The position numbers and the translations under genes were made by a program. Source: Actomonas sp051209155 (GTDB lineage Bacteria; Verrucomicrobiota; Verrucomicrobiia; Opitutales; Opitutaceae). Taken from it: 64,000 nucleotides of DNA. Of the stretch, positions 50,344 through 57,866 are shown piece after piece. The stretch lies in assembly GCA_051209155.1 (NCBI GenBank), contig JBPJGB010000002.1; one strand, written 5' to 3'. The notes below the pieces were generated by a model. That model did not search any database, was not told the DNA's origin, and worked only from the letters and a program-made list of their open reading frames with translations. Within the stretch, counting starts at the first letter, position 1; each line of letters opens with the position of its first letter.

Positions 50344-50754
50344 TCAGGACTGGAGTTCTTTGGCGGAGGGTTGACGGGTGGGCAGACCGGAGCGGGCCCA
50401 GCGACCGAAGCCGCCCAGATTCTTGGCGGTGTGACCTTCGGACATGAGCTGGCGGGCGGCGGTGCCGGAGCGCATGCCGCTGGCGCAGTAGAGCAGGAAG
50501 GTCTTGCCCTGGTGCTGCTCAAGCGCGGGCCCCCATTGCTGGCGGGGTCCGCGCAGGTCGGAGAGCGACAGCAGCAGCGCGGGTTTGGCGACGCCGCCGG
50601 CCCATTCAGCGGGTTCGCGCACGTCGACGAGCACGGCCTCACCGCTCTCGACGAGGCGGGCGGCCTCGTCCGGTTTCATGGCGTTCAGGTTGCCGAGCAG
50701 CCGAAAGGCAACGAACACGAAGACAACAACGATGGTGATGGTGACGGGATCCAT
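50344..50754 (-). CDS. Membrane-anchored rhodanese-like protein
   Basis: The 136-residue protein has an N-terminal membrane segment (ITIVVVFVFVAFRLL, residues 5-20), then a single rhodanese domain with LVDVREPAEW (Asp and Arg) and the active loop LLYCASGMRSG, Cys90 as persulfide site. Membrane-anchored rhodaneses receive or donate sulfane sulfur at the inner membrane. It lies between the RND permease (104 bases upstream) and the DUF2202 gene. With SQR in the same genome it is a candidate acceptor of sulfane sulfur. Confidence 0.9.
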   Translation of the reverse strand: MDPVTITIVVVFVFVAFRLLGNLNAMKPDEAARLVESGEAVLVDVREPAEWAGGVAKPALLLSLSDLRGPRQQWGPALEQHQGKTFLLYCASGMRSGTAARQLMSEGHTAKNLGGFGRWARSGLPTRQPSAKELQS

Positions 50755-50781
50755 GGGATGGAGGCGGCCGGAGAGGCAGGT

Positions 50782-50810
50782 TTTTTTTAACCACGGATGG
50801 ACATGGATAG
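50782..50810. repeat. Half copy of the CCACGGAT repeat family
   Basis: tttttaaccacggatggacatggata matches the left arm of the family at 14528 but has no paired right arm. It lies in the rhodanese-RND gap. A T-run precedes it on the plus strand. Confidence 0.5.
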
Positions 50811-50858
50811 CTTCGGCTACCGCCTACGCACCGAGTCGTCCGGGTTGGAATTTAGGGC

Positions 50859-53800
50859 TTAGGATTTCTTCTCTTGGTTTGCCATGAAGTAGAGGACGGG
50901 GACGGCCATGCGGGAGATGGCGAGAGAGGCGATTTCGCCGAACATCAGGCTGATGGCGAGACCCTGGAAGATGGGATCGGCGAGGATGACACTCGCGCCG
51001 ACCACGACGGCGAGGGCGGTGAGCAACATTGGGCGGAAGCGCACGGCGCCGGCCTCGACGACGGCGTTGCGCAGGCTCAGGCCTTCGCTGCGGCGCAGTT
51101 CGATGAAGTCGACGAGGATGATGGAATTGCGCACCACGATGCCGGCGCCGGCCATGAAACCGATCATCGAGGTGGCGGTGAAGAAGGCGCCCATCAGCCA
51201 GTGCGCGGGCAGGATGCCGATGAGCGAAAACGGGATCGCGGCCATCACCACCAACGGGGTCACGTAACTGCGGAACCAGCCGACCATGAGCATGGCGATG
51301 AGGATGAGCACGGCGGCGAAGGCGATGCCCAGGTCGCGAAACACCTCGAGGGTGATGTGCCACTCGCCGTCCCATTTTAGAGCGGGCTCGGTGTCGTCGG
51401 CCGGCAGGTTGAGGTGGTAAATGTCGAGCGTCTCGTCCGTCGCGCCGTAGTCGCGCGCGTCGAGGTCGAGCAACTGCATGTGCAGGTCGAACAGCGCGTA
51501 GGCCGGACTCTCCACCGCGCCGGCGACGTCGGCGGTGACGTAGGTGACCGCCTTCAGGTTTTTGCGGTAGAGACTGCGTTCGCGGGTGCCGTGCTCGATG
51601 CGCACCAACTCGGAGAGCGGCACGAGCGGGGCGGTCGGGTCGAGGTCGGAGCGAACCTGCAAGGCGAGTATTTCGCGTGAGGTGGTGCGGGCCCCGGCGG
51701 GCAACTCGAGCGTGATGGACACGTCCTCGCGCTCGTGGGGCTGGTGCAGCAGGTCGATCTCGTGACCCTGAGCAGCGAGGGCGAGGGTGCGTGAAATGGT
51801 GGCGGTGGAGATGCCGTGCAGCGCGGCCTTCTCCTTGTCGACGACGTAGGTGACCTTGGGTTGGGGGGCTTCGACATACCAGTCGAGGTCCACGATGCCC
51901 TTGGTGTGGGCCATGATGTCCTTCACCTTGGTCGCGAGGGCGAGGCGTCGCTCATCGGAGGGGCCGTAGATCTCGGCCACGATGCTCTGCAACACGGGCG
52001 GGCCGGGCGGCACTTCGGCGACCGCGACGGCGGCGCCGTGTTTTTGGGCGATGGCGGCGACATCGGGGCGAATGCGCTTGGCGATGTCATGGCTTTGGTC
52101 GGCGCGTTCACCCTTGCCGACGAGGTTGACCTGAATGTCGGCGACGTTGGGCCCGCGGCGCATGAAGTAGTGGCGCACGAGTCCATTAAAATTAAAGGGT
52201 GAAGCGGTGCCGCTGTAGATCTGGTAGTCGCGCACCTCGGGGTGAAGCGCAATGGCCGCGGCCATCTCCTGCGCGATGGCGGTGGTCTGTTCGAGGGTGG
52301 TGCCTTCCGGCGTGTTGATGACGACTTGGAACTCCGACTTGTTGTCGAACGGCAGCATCTTGATCTTCACCGCGCCGAAGAGCACAAGCGCGGCGGAGCC
52401 GGCGAGCAAGGCGACGATGGTGATGAGAAAGGCCCAGCGCCACCACGCGTAGTCGAGCAGCGGATCCATCACCTTGTGGTAGAGGCGCGTCGACCAATCG
52501 TGGGCGGCTTCGCTGCCGTGATTTTCGAGTTGGGATGCTGAATTTTCGCCCTTGGATTTTACGTGGCGCTTGAGGACGCGCAGGGCAGCCCAGGGGGTGA
52601 TGGTGAAGGCAATCACCAGCGAGAAGAGCATGGCGGCGGTCGAGCCGATCGGAATGGGACGCATGTAAGGTCCCATCAATCCGCCGACGAAGGCCATCGG
52701 CAGGATGGCGGCGATGACGGCCCAGGTGGCGAGCACGGTGGGGTTGCCGACCTCGTCAACCGCTTCGAGCGCCACCTGCGTGAGGGACTTCTGGCGGGCG
52801 CCGGGCAGGCGCACATGGCGCACGATGTTCTCGACGACCACGATGGCGTCATCGACCAGGATACCGATCGAGAAGATCAGCGCGAACAGCGTGATACGGT
52901 TGAGCGTGTATCCATAAAGGTAGAACACGAGCAGGGTGAGCGCGAGGGTCGAGGGGATGGCGAGCAGCACCACCAAAGACTCGCGCCAGCCGAGGAAGAA
53001 AAGGATGAGAACGGCAACGCCGAAGACGGCGATGCCCATGTGCAACAGGAGCTCGTTGCTCTTTTCGGCGGCGGTGTGGCCGTAGTCGCGGGTGACGGTG
53101 AGTTCGACATCGGCCGGCAGGAGGGTGCCGCGCAGGGTGTCGACCTTGGCCATGATCTGGTTGACCACATCGATGGCATTCGCGCCGGGCCGCTTCGCGA
53201 CCGAGAGCGTGACGGCGGCCTCGAGATCGTGGCCGGGCGCGCCGTGCAGCACGTAGTTGACGGGCTCCTCGGCGGAGTCGCTGATGGTCGCGACGTCGCG
53301 CAGGTAGATGGGACGGTTCCGCCAGGCGCCGACCACCACGTTGCCGACGTCGGTCGCGTCGCGCAGGAAGGCGCCGGTCTCGAGCAAGAGCTCGGTGTTG
53401 GCAAAGGGACGGGAACCGGCCTGGGCGGCGCGGTTGGCGGATTGCACCGCCAGGCTGACGATGTCGGTGGTGAGTCCGCGGGCGGCGAGGGCGGCGGGAT
53501 CGAGGGCCACGCGGACGGCGCGGCGCACGCCACCGATGAGGGTGGTCTCGGCGACTTGGTCGACGGACTTCACCGCCTCATCGAGCTGCGCGCCGAGGCG
53601 GCGCAGGGTGAGGTGATCGTGGGTTTGGGAATGGAGCGTGAGCGCGAGGATCGGAACGTCGTCGATCGTGCGCGGTTTGATGAGGGGCTGGCTGACGCCG
53701 GGCGGGATGAGGTCGTAGTTGGCCTGAAGTTTCTGGTTGAGGCGGATGAGCGCGGCCTCGATGTCGGTGCCGACCTTGAAGCGCACGATGATCATGGCGC

Positions 53801-54116
53801 CGCCGGGCTCCGAGGTGGAGTAGAGGTATTCGACGTCGGGGATTTCCCAAAGGAGCTTTTCCACAGGGCGGGTGACGCGGTTCTCGACTTCGGTCGGGGT
53901 GGCGCCGGGCATGCCGACGAGCACGTCGATCATGGGGACCTTGATCTGCGGCTCCTCTTCGCGCGGCAGTTGGAGCACGGCGAAGATGCCGAGGAGAATC
54001 GAAGCGATGACTGCGATGGGCGTGAGCTTTGAATCGATGAACATCGCGGCCAGGCGGCCGGTCATGCCGAACCGAGGCGGCGGCGGAGACGAAGGGGTGA
54101 CGGGCGCGTCGCTCAT
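50859..54116 (-). CDS. RND-family efflux permease (AcrB/HAE1-like)
   Basis: The 1085-residue protein has the 12-TM RND layout with two large periplasmic domains. LPREEEPQIKVPMIDVLVGMPGATPTEVENRVTRPVE is the porter-domain opening. FSIGILVDDAIVVVENIVRH carries proton-relay Asp422 and Asp423 in TM4. GAGIVVRNSIILVDFIELRR ends the second half. It exports hydrophobic or toxic compounds across the envelope with the adaptor (2 bases upstream) and the TolC-like channel. Its placement between DUF2892/ArsR and rhodanese suggests a substrate linked to reactive sulfur, but this is not shown. Confidence 0.93.
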   Translation of the reverse strand: MSDAPVTPSSPPPPRFGMTGRLAAMFIDSKLTPIAVIASILLGIFAVLQLPREEEPQIKVPMIDVLVGMPGATPTEVENRVTRPVEKLLWEIPDVEYLYSTSEPGGAMIIVRFKVGTDIEAALIRLNQKLQANYDLIPPGVSQPLIKPRTIDDVPILALTLHSQTHDHLTLRRLGAQLDEAVKSVDQVAETTLIGGVRRAVRVALDPAALAARGLTTDIVSLAVQSANRAAQAGSRPFANTELLLETGAFLRDATDVGNVVVGAWRNRPIYLRDVATISDSAEEPVNYVLHGAPGHDLEAAVTLSVAKRPGANAIDVVNQIMAKVDTLRGTLLPADVELTVTRDYGHTAAEKSNELLLHMGIAVFGVAVLILFFLGWRESLVVLLAIPSTLALTLLVFYLYGYTLNRITLFALIFSIGILVDDAIVVVENIVRHVRLPGARQKSLTQVALEAVDEVGNPTVLATWAVIAAILPMAFVGGLMGPYMRPIPIGSTAAMLFSLVIAFTITPWAALRVLKRHVKSKGENSASQLENHGSEAAHDWSTRLYHKVMDPLLDYAWWRWAFLITIVALLAGSAALVLFGAVKIKMLPFDNKSEFQVVINTPEGTTLEQTTAIAQEMAAAIALHPEVRDYQIYSGTASPFNFNGLVRHYFMRRGPNVADIQVNLVGKGERADQSHDIAKRIRPDVAAIAQKHGAAVAVAEVPPGPPVLQSIVAEIYGPSDERRLALATKVKDIMAHTKGIVDLDWYVEAPQPKVTYVVDKEKAALHGISTATISRTLALAAQGHEIDLLHQPHEREDVSITLELPAGARTTSREILALQVRSDLDPTAPLVPLSELVRIEHGTRERSLYRKNLKAVTYVTADVAGAVESPAYALFDLHMQLLDLDARDYGATDETLDIYHLNLPADDTEPALKWDGEWHITLEVFRDLGIAFAAVLILIAMLMVGWFRSYVTPLVVMAAIPFSLIGILPAHWLMGAFFTATSMIGFMAGAGIVVRNSIILVDFIELRRSEGLSLRNAVVEAGAVRFRPMLLTALAVVVGASVILADPIFQGLAISLMFGEIASLAISRMAVPVLYFMANQEKKS

Positions 54117-54118
54117 GG

Positions 54119-55150
54119 TCAGCGGGCGGCGTTAAGGGTGAGCGGCTGGCCGTCGCGGAGGATCGCGGGCGGGGCGGTCACGATGGTTTCGCCGGGATTG
54201 AGGCCGGAAAGAATGACCGTCTCGCCGTCCTGGATGTGACCGATTTTGACGAGGCGCAGCGAGGCATGGCCGTCGGTGACGACGAAGACGCGCTGCATCT
54301 GGCCGAAGGCGGAGACGGCGCTGGAGGGCACGCGCAGGACGGAGGCCGGGTCGTCGGGCCAGCGCACGCGCACGAACTGACCGGCGGCGGCGGGGGCTCC
54401 AGCGGGCAAGGCGAGGCGCACGAGCCGACTGCGGGTCACCGGATCGGCGGCAGGCGAGGCCTCGGTCACGAGGCCGTTCACTTTGGTGGTATCGGAGAGT
54501 TCAATACCAACGGTGTCCCCGAGGTTCGCGCTGGCGAGGGACTCGGGCACGGCCACCTGGACCTCAAGGTGCGGGCCTTCGAGGGTGAAGAGCGGAGCGC
54601 CGGGGGAGGCGAGGTCGCCGGTCTCGAGGTGGCGGGCGGTGACGCTACCGTCGAAAGGCGCGGTGACCCGGGTGGTGGCGAGTTGGGCGCTGGCGGCCTC
54701 GAGTTGGGCGGCGGCGATGCGGCGCTGGTCATCGAGGTTGCGCACGGTCTCGGCGGTGGAGGCGCCGCGTTCGAGCAGGGCGGCCTCGCGCTGGTGGTTG
54801 CGGGTGGCGAGGTCGAGGGCGGCGCGAGCTTGGGCGACGGCGGCGTCGAGCTCGTCGGCGGAGATGCGCACGAGGACGTCCCCAGCGGCGACGGATTGGC
54901 CGACGGTGGGCGCAGCGGTCACGGTCCCCATCGCTTTGGCGGCGACGGTGGCGCGCTCGGTGGCCTGCACGGTGCCGGGCAGGTGGCGGATCTGAGCCAC
55001 GGAGGAAGTCGTGACGGTCGTGGTGGTGACGGCGACGGCGGGCAGATTGGCCGCGGCGTGCGGGGCGGTGTTGCCGTGGTCGCGACTGCATGCCGTGAAC
55101 GCTGCGGTTGCGGTGACAACGAGGAGGAAGGTGAAGGGCGGGCGGGTCAT
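54119..55150 (-). CDS. RND efflux periplasmic adaptor (membrane fusion protein)
   Basis: The 343-residue protein has a lipoprotein-type N-terminus (LLVVTATAAFTACSRDHG). A lipoyl domain follows (GTVQATERATVAAKAMGTVTAAPTVGQSVAAGDVLVRI), then an alpha-helical hairpin (about 90-145), the second lipoyl half (RVTAPFDGSVTARHLETGDLASPGAPLF) and beta-barrel and MP domains (about 165-320). It links the RND pump to the TolC-like channel. It ends 2 bases upstream of the pump gene and its start is 44 bases after TolC. Confidence 0.92.
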   Translation of the reverse strand: MTRPPFTFLLVVTATAAFTACSRDHGNTAPHAAANLPAVAVTTTTVTTSSVAQIRHLPGTVQATERATVAAKAMGTVTAAPTVGQSVAAGDVLVRISADELDAAVAQARAALDLATRNHQREAALLERGASTAETVRNLDDQRRIAAAQLEAASAQLATTRVTAPFDGSVTARHLETGDLASPGAPLFTLEGPHLEVQVAVPESLASANLGDTVGIELSDTTKVNGLVTEASPAADPVTRSRLVRLALPAGAPAAAGQFVRVRWPDDPASVLRVPSSAVSAFGQMQRVFVVTDGHASLRLVKIGHIQDGETVILSGLNPGETIVTAPPAILRDGQPLTLNAAR

Positions 55151-55160
55151 CGGTCGGCAG

Positions 55161-55193
55161 GGAGAAAGGGAAAGATAAAGAGGAGAAAAAAAG
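55161..55193. repeat. Half copy of the CTTTCTCTTTATCTTTCTCC repeat family
   Basis: ggagaaagggaaagataaagaggagaaaaaaagg matches one arm of the repeats at 12131 and 13302. It lies in the gap between the TolC-like and adaptor genes, upstream of the adaptor start. Confidence 0.6.
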
Positions 55194-55194
55194 G

Positions 55195-56511
55195 TTACGG
55201 GAGGATCGGGAGACCGGCGGCGTGGCGGACCTTGGCAGCGGCGATGCGCTCGGCGGCCGTGGCGACGGCGCGGCGGACGCGGGCGGAGGTGAGGCGGGTT
55301 TCGGCGCCGATGAGTTCAGTCGAGAGGAGCGAGCCGGCTTCGAAACGGTCGCGCGAAATCCGGGCGGCTTCCTCGGCCTGTGCGACGAGGGTGGCGGTGA
55401 CGGCGAGTTGCTCGACGGCGTAGTCGTGGGCGAGGCGGGCTTGTTCGAGTTCCAGTTGGAGACTGAGTTCGAGTTGGTGTTGGGCGGCCTCGGTTTCGGT
55501 GAGGGTGGCGCGGGCTTCGCGGATCTTTCCGGTCGTGGCCTGGCCGTCGAAGATGGTCCACTCGGCCTGCAGGCCGGCCATCCAGGAGTCGCCGTCGCCA
55601 TTGAGGCGCCAGCCCCGGTCGACTTGGTAGGAGGCAAAGGCGTTGACGGTCGGGCGGCGGGCGCCGTTGGCGGCGTTGACTGAGGCGGCGGCGGCGTCGC
55701 GGCGAGCGGCGAGGGCGTGGAGTTCGGGGCGTTGGTCGATGCTGGTGGCGGCGGGCACGCTTAGATCGACGAGACTCGCATCGTGGTCCGCGAGGGCGAC
55801 CGGCTCCCCAACCACGGGGGCGCGACCGAGCAGGTAGAGAAACTGGCGATCGGCGAGGGTGGCTTGCTGGCGGGCGGCGAGGTGTTGCTCGCGGGTTTGG
55901 GCGAGTTGAACCTCGAGGTTGAGCAGTTCACTTTTGAGGAGTTGGCCGGCTTCGAACCGCAGGCGGGCGAGACGCAGGTTCTCCTCGGTGGTGGTGATGG
56001 CGGCGTCGAGGGCGGCGATCGCCTCACGGGCTTGGCGAATGTTGAAGTAGGCGGTGGTGACGGCGGCGTCGAGGCGGGTGAAGGTCGCGGCGCGATCGTG
56101 TTCGGTCGCGGCGACGCCGGAGCGGGCGGCGGCTTGGTGAGCGGAGGTGCGGCCACCGGAGTAGAGGTTGTAGGCGACGGTGCCGGTGAGGTTGAGGTTG
56201 TCGACCTGACCAGGGGCGTTGAAGTCAATCGTCGGGCTGAAGGCGCCTTGGTTGAGGATGGCGCCGAAGGCCATCATGGGGTTGTTCGTCTGCGTGTAAC
56301 CGGCCGACAGTTTGAGCTGGGGCAGGCTGGCGGCCTGGGTCTGGTCAACCAAGGCTTGGGCGCGGTCGAGACGAGCGGCGGCGATGGCGGCCTCGGGACT
56401 GTGCGCGCGGGCCTCGGCGAGCGCGGCACGCAGGGTCCAGGGCGCATTCTTTTGGGCGAGGGCGGAGAGACTCGCGACGAGCGCGAGGGTGGCGGTGGCA
56501 AGGCGACGCAT
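55195..56511 (-). CDS. TolC-family outer-membrane efflux protein
   Basis: The 438-residue protein has a signal peptide (LATATLALVASLSALAQ) and the OEP architecture in two repeats. The first has LRAALAEARAHSPEAAIAAARLDRAQALVDQTQAASLPQLKLSAGYTQTN; the second LHALAARRDAAAASVNAANGARRPTVNAFASYQ. Long helical stretches carry NLRLARLRFEAGQLLKSELLNLE and AARISRDRFEAGSLLSTELIGAE, the two copies of the same coiled-coil unit. It supplies the outer-membrane duct of the RND system. It follows DUF2892 by 29 bases. Confidence 0.93.
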   Translation of the reverse strand: MRRLATATLALVASLSALAQKNAPWTLRAALAEARAHSPEAAIAAARLDRAQALVDQTQAASLPQLKLSAGYTQTNNPMMAFGAILNQGAFSPTIDFNAPGQVDNLNLTGTVAYNLYSGGRTSAHQAAARSGVAATEHDRAATFTRLDAAVTTAYFNIRQAREAIAALDAAITTTEENLRLARLRFEAGQLLKSELLNLEVQLAQTREQHLAARQQATLADRQFLYLLGRAPVVGEPVALADHDASLVDLSVPAATSIDQRPELHALAARRDAAAASVNAANGARRPTVNAFASYQVDRGWRLNGDGDSWMAGLQAEWTIFDGQATTGKIREARATLTETEAAQHQLELSLQLELEQARLAHDYAVEQLAVTATLVAQAEEAARISRDRFEAGSLLSTELIGAETRLTSARVRRAVATAAERIAAAKVRHAAGLPILP

Positions 56512-56540
56512 GGCAAGGGCGGGTCGGGTGGGGCGGCGGT

Positions 56541-56759
56541 TTATCGTCCGCCCCAGGCGATGGTGCCATCGGCACGCACCCAGCCGAGCTTCTCCAAAAT
56601 GAGCGTCGGCGGGCAGAAACCGGTGAAGGCGGATTGGATCAGGTTAAGCCCGATGAAGCCGGTGAACAACAGCCACCACGGGCTGACGAAGTGGGTAAGA
56701 GCCACGCTGATCAGGATCATCAGGCCGGCGAGGATGCGGATAAAAGAGTCGGTTTTCAT
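56541..56759 (-). CDS. DUF2892 / YgaP-like membrane protein
   Basis: The 72-residue protein has the DUF2892 pattern of two short TM segments (RILAGLMILISVALTHF and WWLLFTGFIGLNLIQSAF) followed by TGFCPPTLILEKLG. This is the C-terminal membrane part of YgaP rhodaneses, here without its rhodanese domain. The cytosolic-face Cys in FCP is conserved. It is first in the operon with TolC-adaptor-RND-rhodanese, and it is divergent from arsR across a dyad. The rhodanese encoded later in the operon may be its missing catalytic half. Confidence 0.87.
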   Translation of the reverse strand: MKTDSFIRILAGLMILISVALTHFVSPWWLLFTGFIGLNLIQSAFTGFCPPTLILEKLGWVRADGTIAWGGR

Positions 56760-56774
56760 GGTTGACGCAAAAGT

Positions 56775-56802
56775 AACTACATGCGCATATACGTATATAG
56801 TT
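56775..56802. promoter_or_regulatory. 28-bp dyad between arsR and DUF2892 (site 3), candidate ArsR operator
   Basis: The stretch from AACTACATG to TATAGTT is symmetric at 22 of 28 positions. It contains the perfect palindromes ATGCGCAT (56781-56788) and ATATACGTATAT (56787-56798). It lies 16 bases upstream of the DUF2892 start and just upstream of arsR, the usual place for an autoregulated ArsR operator. Its core TGCGCATATACGTA matches the fadL palindrome at 12 of 14. Confidence 0.72.
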
Positions 56803-56836
56803 GCCAGCCATGTCAAGCATTTGCTCAATCATCGTT

Positions 56837-57172
56837 ATGGGAAAAAAGCCGCGTAAACTCACGGAGGACGCCCTCGATCAAATCGCTCGACGCTTCTCGG
56901 CCTTGTCGGAGCCGATGCGCTTGCGCCTGATACACGCGCTGTTCGACGGTGAGAAGTCGGTGAACACCCTAGTGGAGTTGAGCGGCGGCACCCAGGCCAA
57001 CGTTTCCCGTCATCTTCAGCACCTGGCCAACGCCGGGGTGCTCAATCGCCGCAAAGAAGGCCTGCAGGTCTTCTATTCGATCGGCGATCCGTCGATTTTT
57101 GAGCTGTGCGAGCTGGTGTGCGGCAGCTTGGAAAAGCAGCACGCGACGCGTGCGGCCGCCTTCGGCGCCTAG
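56837..57172 (+). CDS. ArsR-family winged-helix repressor
   Basis: This 111-residue protein has an ArsR fold: LTEDALDQIARRFSALSEPMRLRLIHALFDGEKSVNTLVELSGGTQANVSRHLQHLANAGVLNRRKEGLQVFYSIGDPSIFEL. The classic alpha-3 ELCVCDL metal motif is absent. Two Cys occur in the C-terminal helix (ELCELVCGSL, spacing C-x3-C). Sulfide-responsive relatives (SqrR, BigR, YgaV) use two redox-active Cys, but in alpha-2 and alpha-5, so this spacing differs. It is divergent from the DUF2892-RND operon and probably represses it. ATG 56837 was chosen; ATG 56810 is alternative and would lie only 8 bases past the dyad. Confidence 0.83.
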   Translation: MGKKPRKLTEDALDQIARRFSALSEPMRLRLIHALFDGEKSVNTLVELSGGTQANVSRHLQHLANAGVLNRRKEGLQVFYSIGDPSIFELCELVCGSLEKQHATRAAAFGA

Positions 57173-57200
57173 GTCGGACCGGTTGACGGCTGGCTGGTGG

Positions 57201-57221
57201 GGCCGCACTGCGCGTGCGGCC
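57201..57221. terminator. GC hairpin between arsR and MOSC genes
   Basis: GGCCGCAC (57201-57208) and GTGCGGCC (57214-57221) form a perfect 8-base stem with a 5-base loop. Neither strand has a T-run; it may end both convergent transcripts by Rho-dependent means. Confidence 0.45.
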
Positions 57222-57272
57222 GCAGCGGACAGGTAAACGGGACGACGGGGCAACTCGACGCGAGGTCGAGCT

Positions 57273-57746
57273 CTACCGGGCAGCGAGGACGGCGGACTTG
57301 GCCAAAGTGCCGCTACTAAGGATCTTCGCGCGGAGCCCGCCCCGGCCTTGGAGGAAGGCTTCGGTGCCGGGGGCGAAAACGCGATCCATCCAGTAGCAAG
57401 GCGTGCATTCGACGGTGCCGAGGAAGCGCACGCCCTGCACCTCAAACTCTTGTCCGATGAGGGTGTTGAGGTCGACGCCTTCCGTAATGAGGTTGCGGCG
57501 CAAGACAGCGGGGGCGCAATCGAAGACCCCGAGTTCCCGTTGCAGCTCGGCAAAGACCTCACTGGCGAAGAAGGTGACCTGACCCTTGTAGTCGGTCTTG
57601 AAGTCGAAGAAACGATCGCCGGTGAGCCCGCTGCCGGCCACGCATTCCACGGTGTCCACTTCAACCGTTGGGTGGGCGCCGGCGGGTTTGCCGTGATGGC
57701 CGAAAAAATTGTGACCAGGGGAGATGTAGAGGTGCAGCAGGTTCAC
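57273..57746 (-). CDS. MOSC domain-containing protein
   Basis: The 157-residue protein matches the MOSC beta-barrel: VEVDTVECVAGSGLTGDRFFDF, VTFFASEVFAEL, APAVLRRNLITEGVDLNTLIGQEFEVQGVRFLGTVECTPCYWMD. The conserved Cys is in VECTPC. MOSC proteins are pyridoxal- and molybdenum-cofactor sulfurase-like and act in molybdenum cofactor sulfuration or xenobiotic reduction. The start is GTG. It is convergent with arsR. Its sulfur-transfer family fits the theme of the preceding block but it is not in the operon. Confidence 0.87.
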   Translation of the reverse strand: MNLLHLYISPGHNFFGHHGKPAGAHPTVEVDTVECVAGSGLTGDRFFDFKTDYKGQVTFFASEVFAELQRELGVFDCAPAVLRRNLITEGVDLNTLIGQEFEVQGVRFLGTVECTPCYWMDRVFAPGTEAFLQGRGGLRAKILSSGTLAKSAVLAAR

Positions 57747-57866
57747 GCTGCCGAGACTGTGACAGCCGCGGCCGGTTTGGCGAGGGCAGGTCGCTGCTCA
57801 GTGATGCGGGTTGCACATCGTTTTGAGGAATGAGAGCCGCGAAAGGGGTGGGTTCCGACGGCTCGA

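Noticed and set aside
52563..54032. A 489-codon plus-strand open frame
   Set aside because: Antisense to the RND permease, whose motifs (VDDAIVVVEN and others) are unambiguous.
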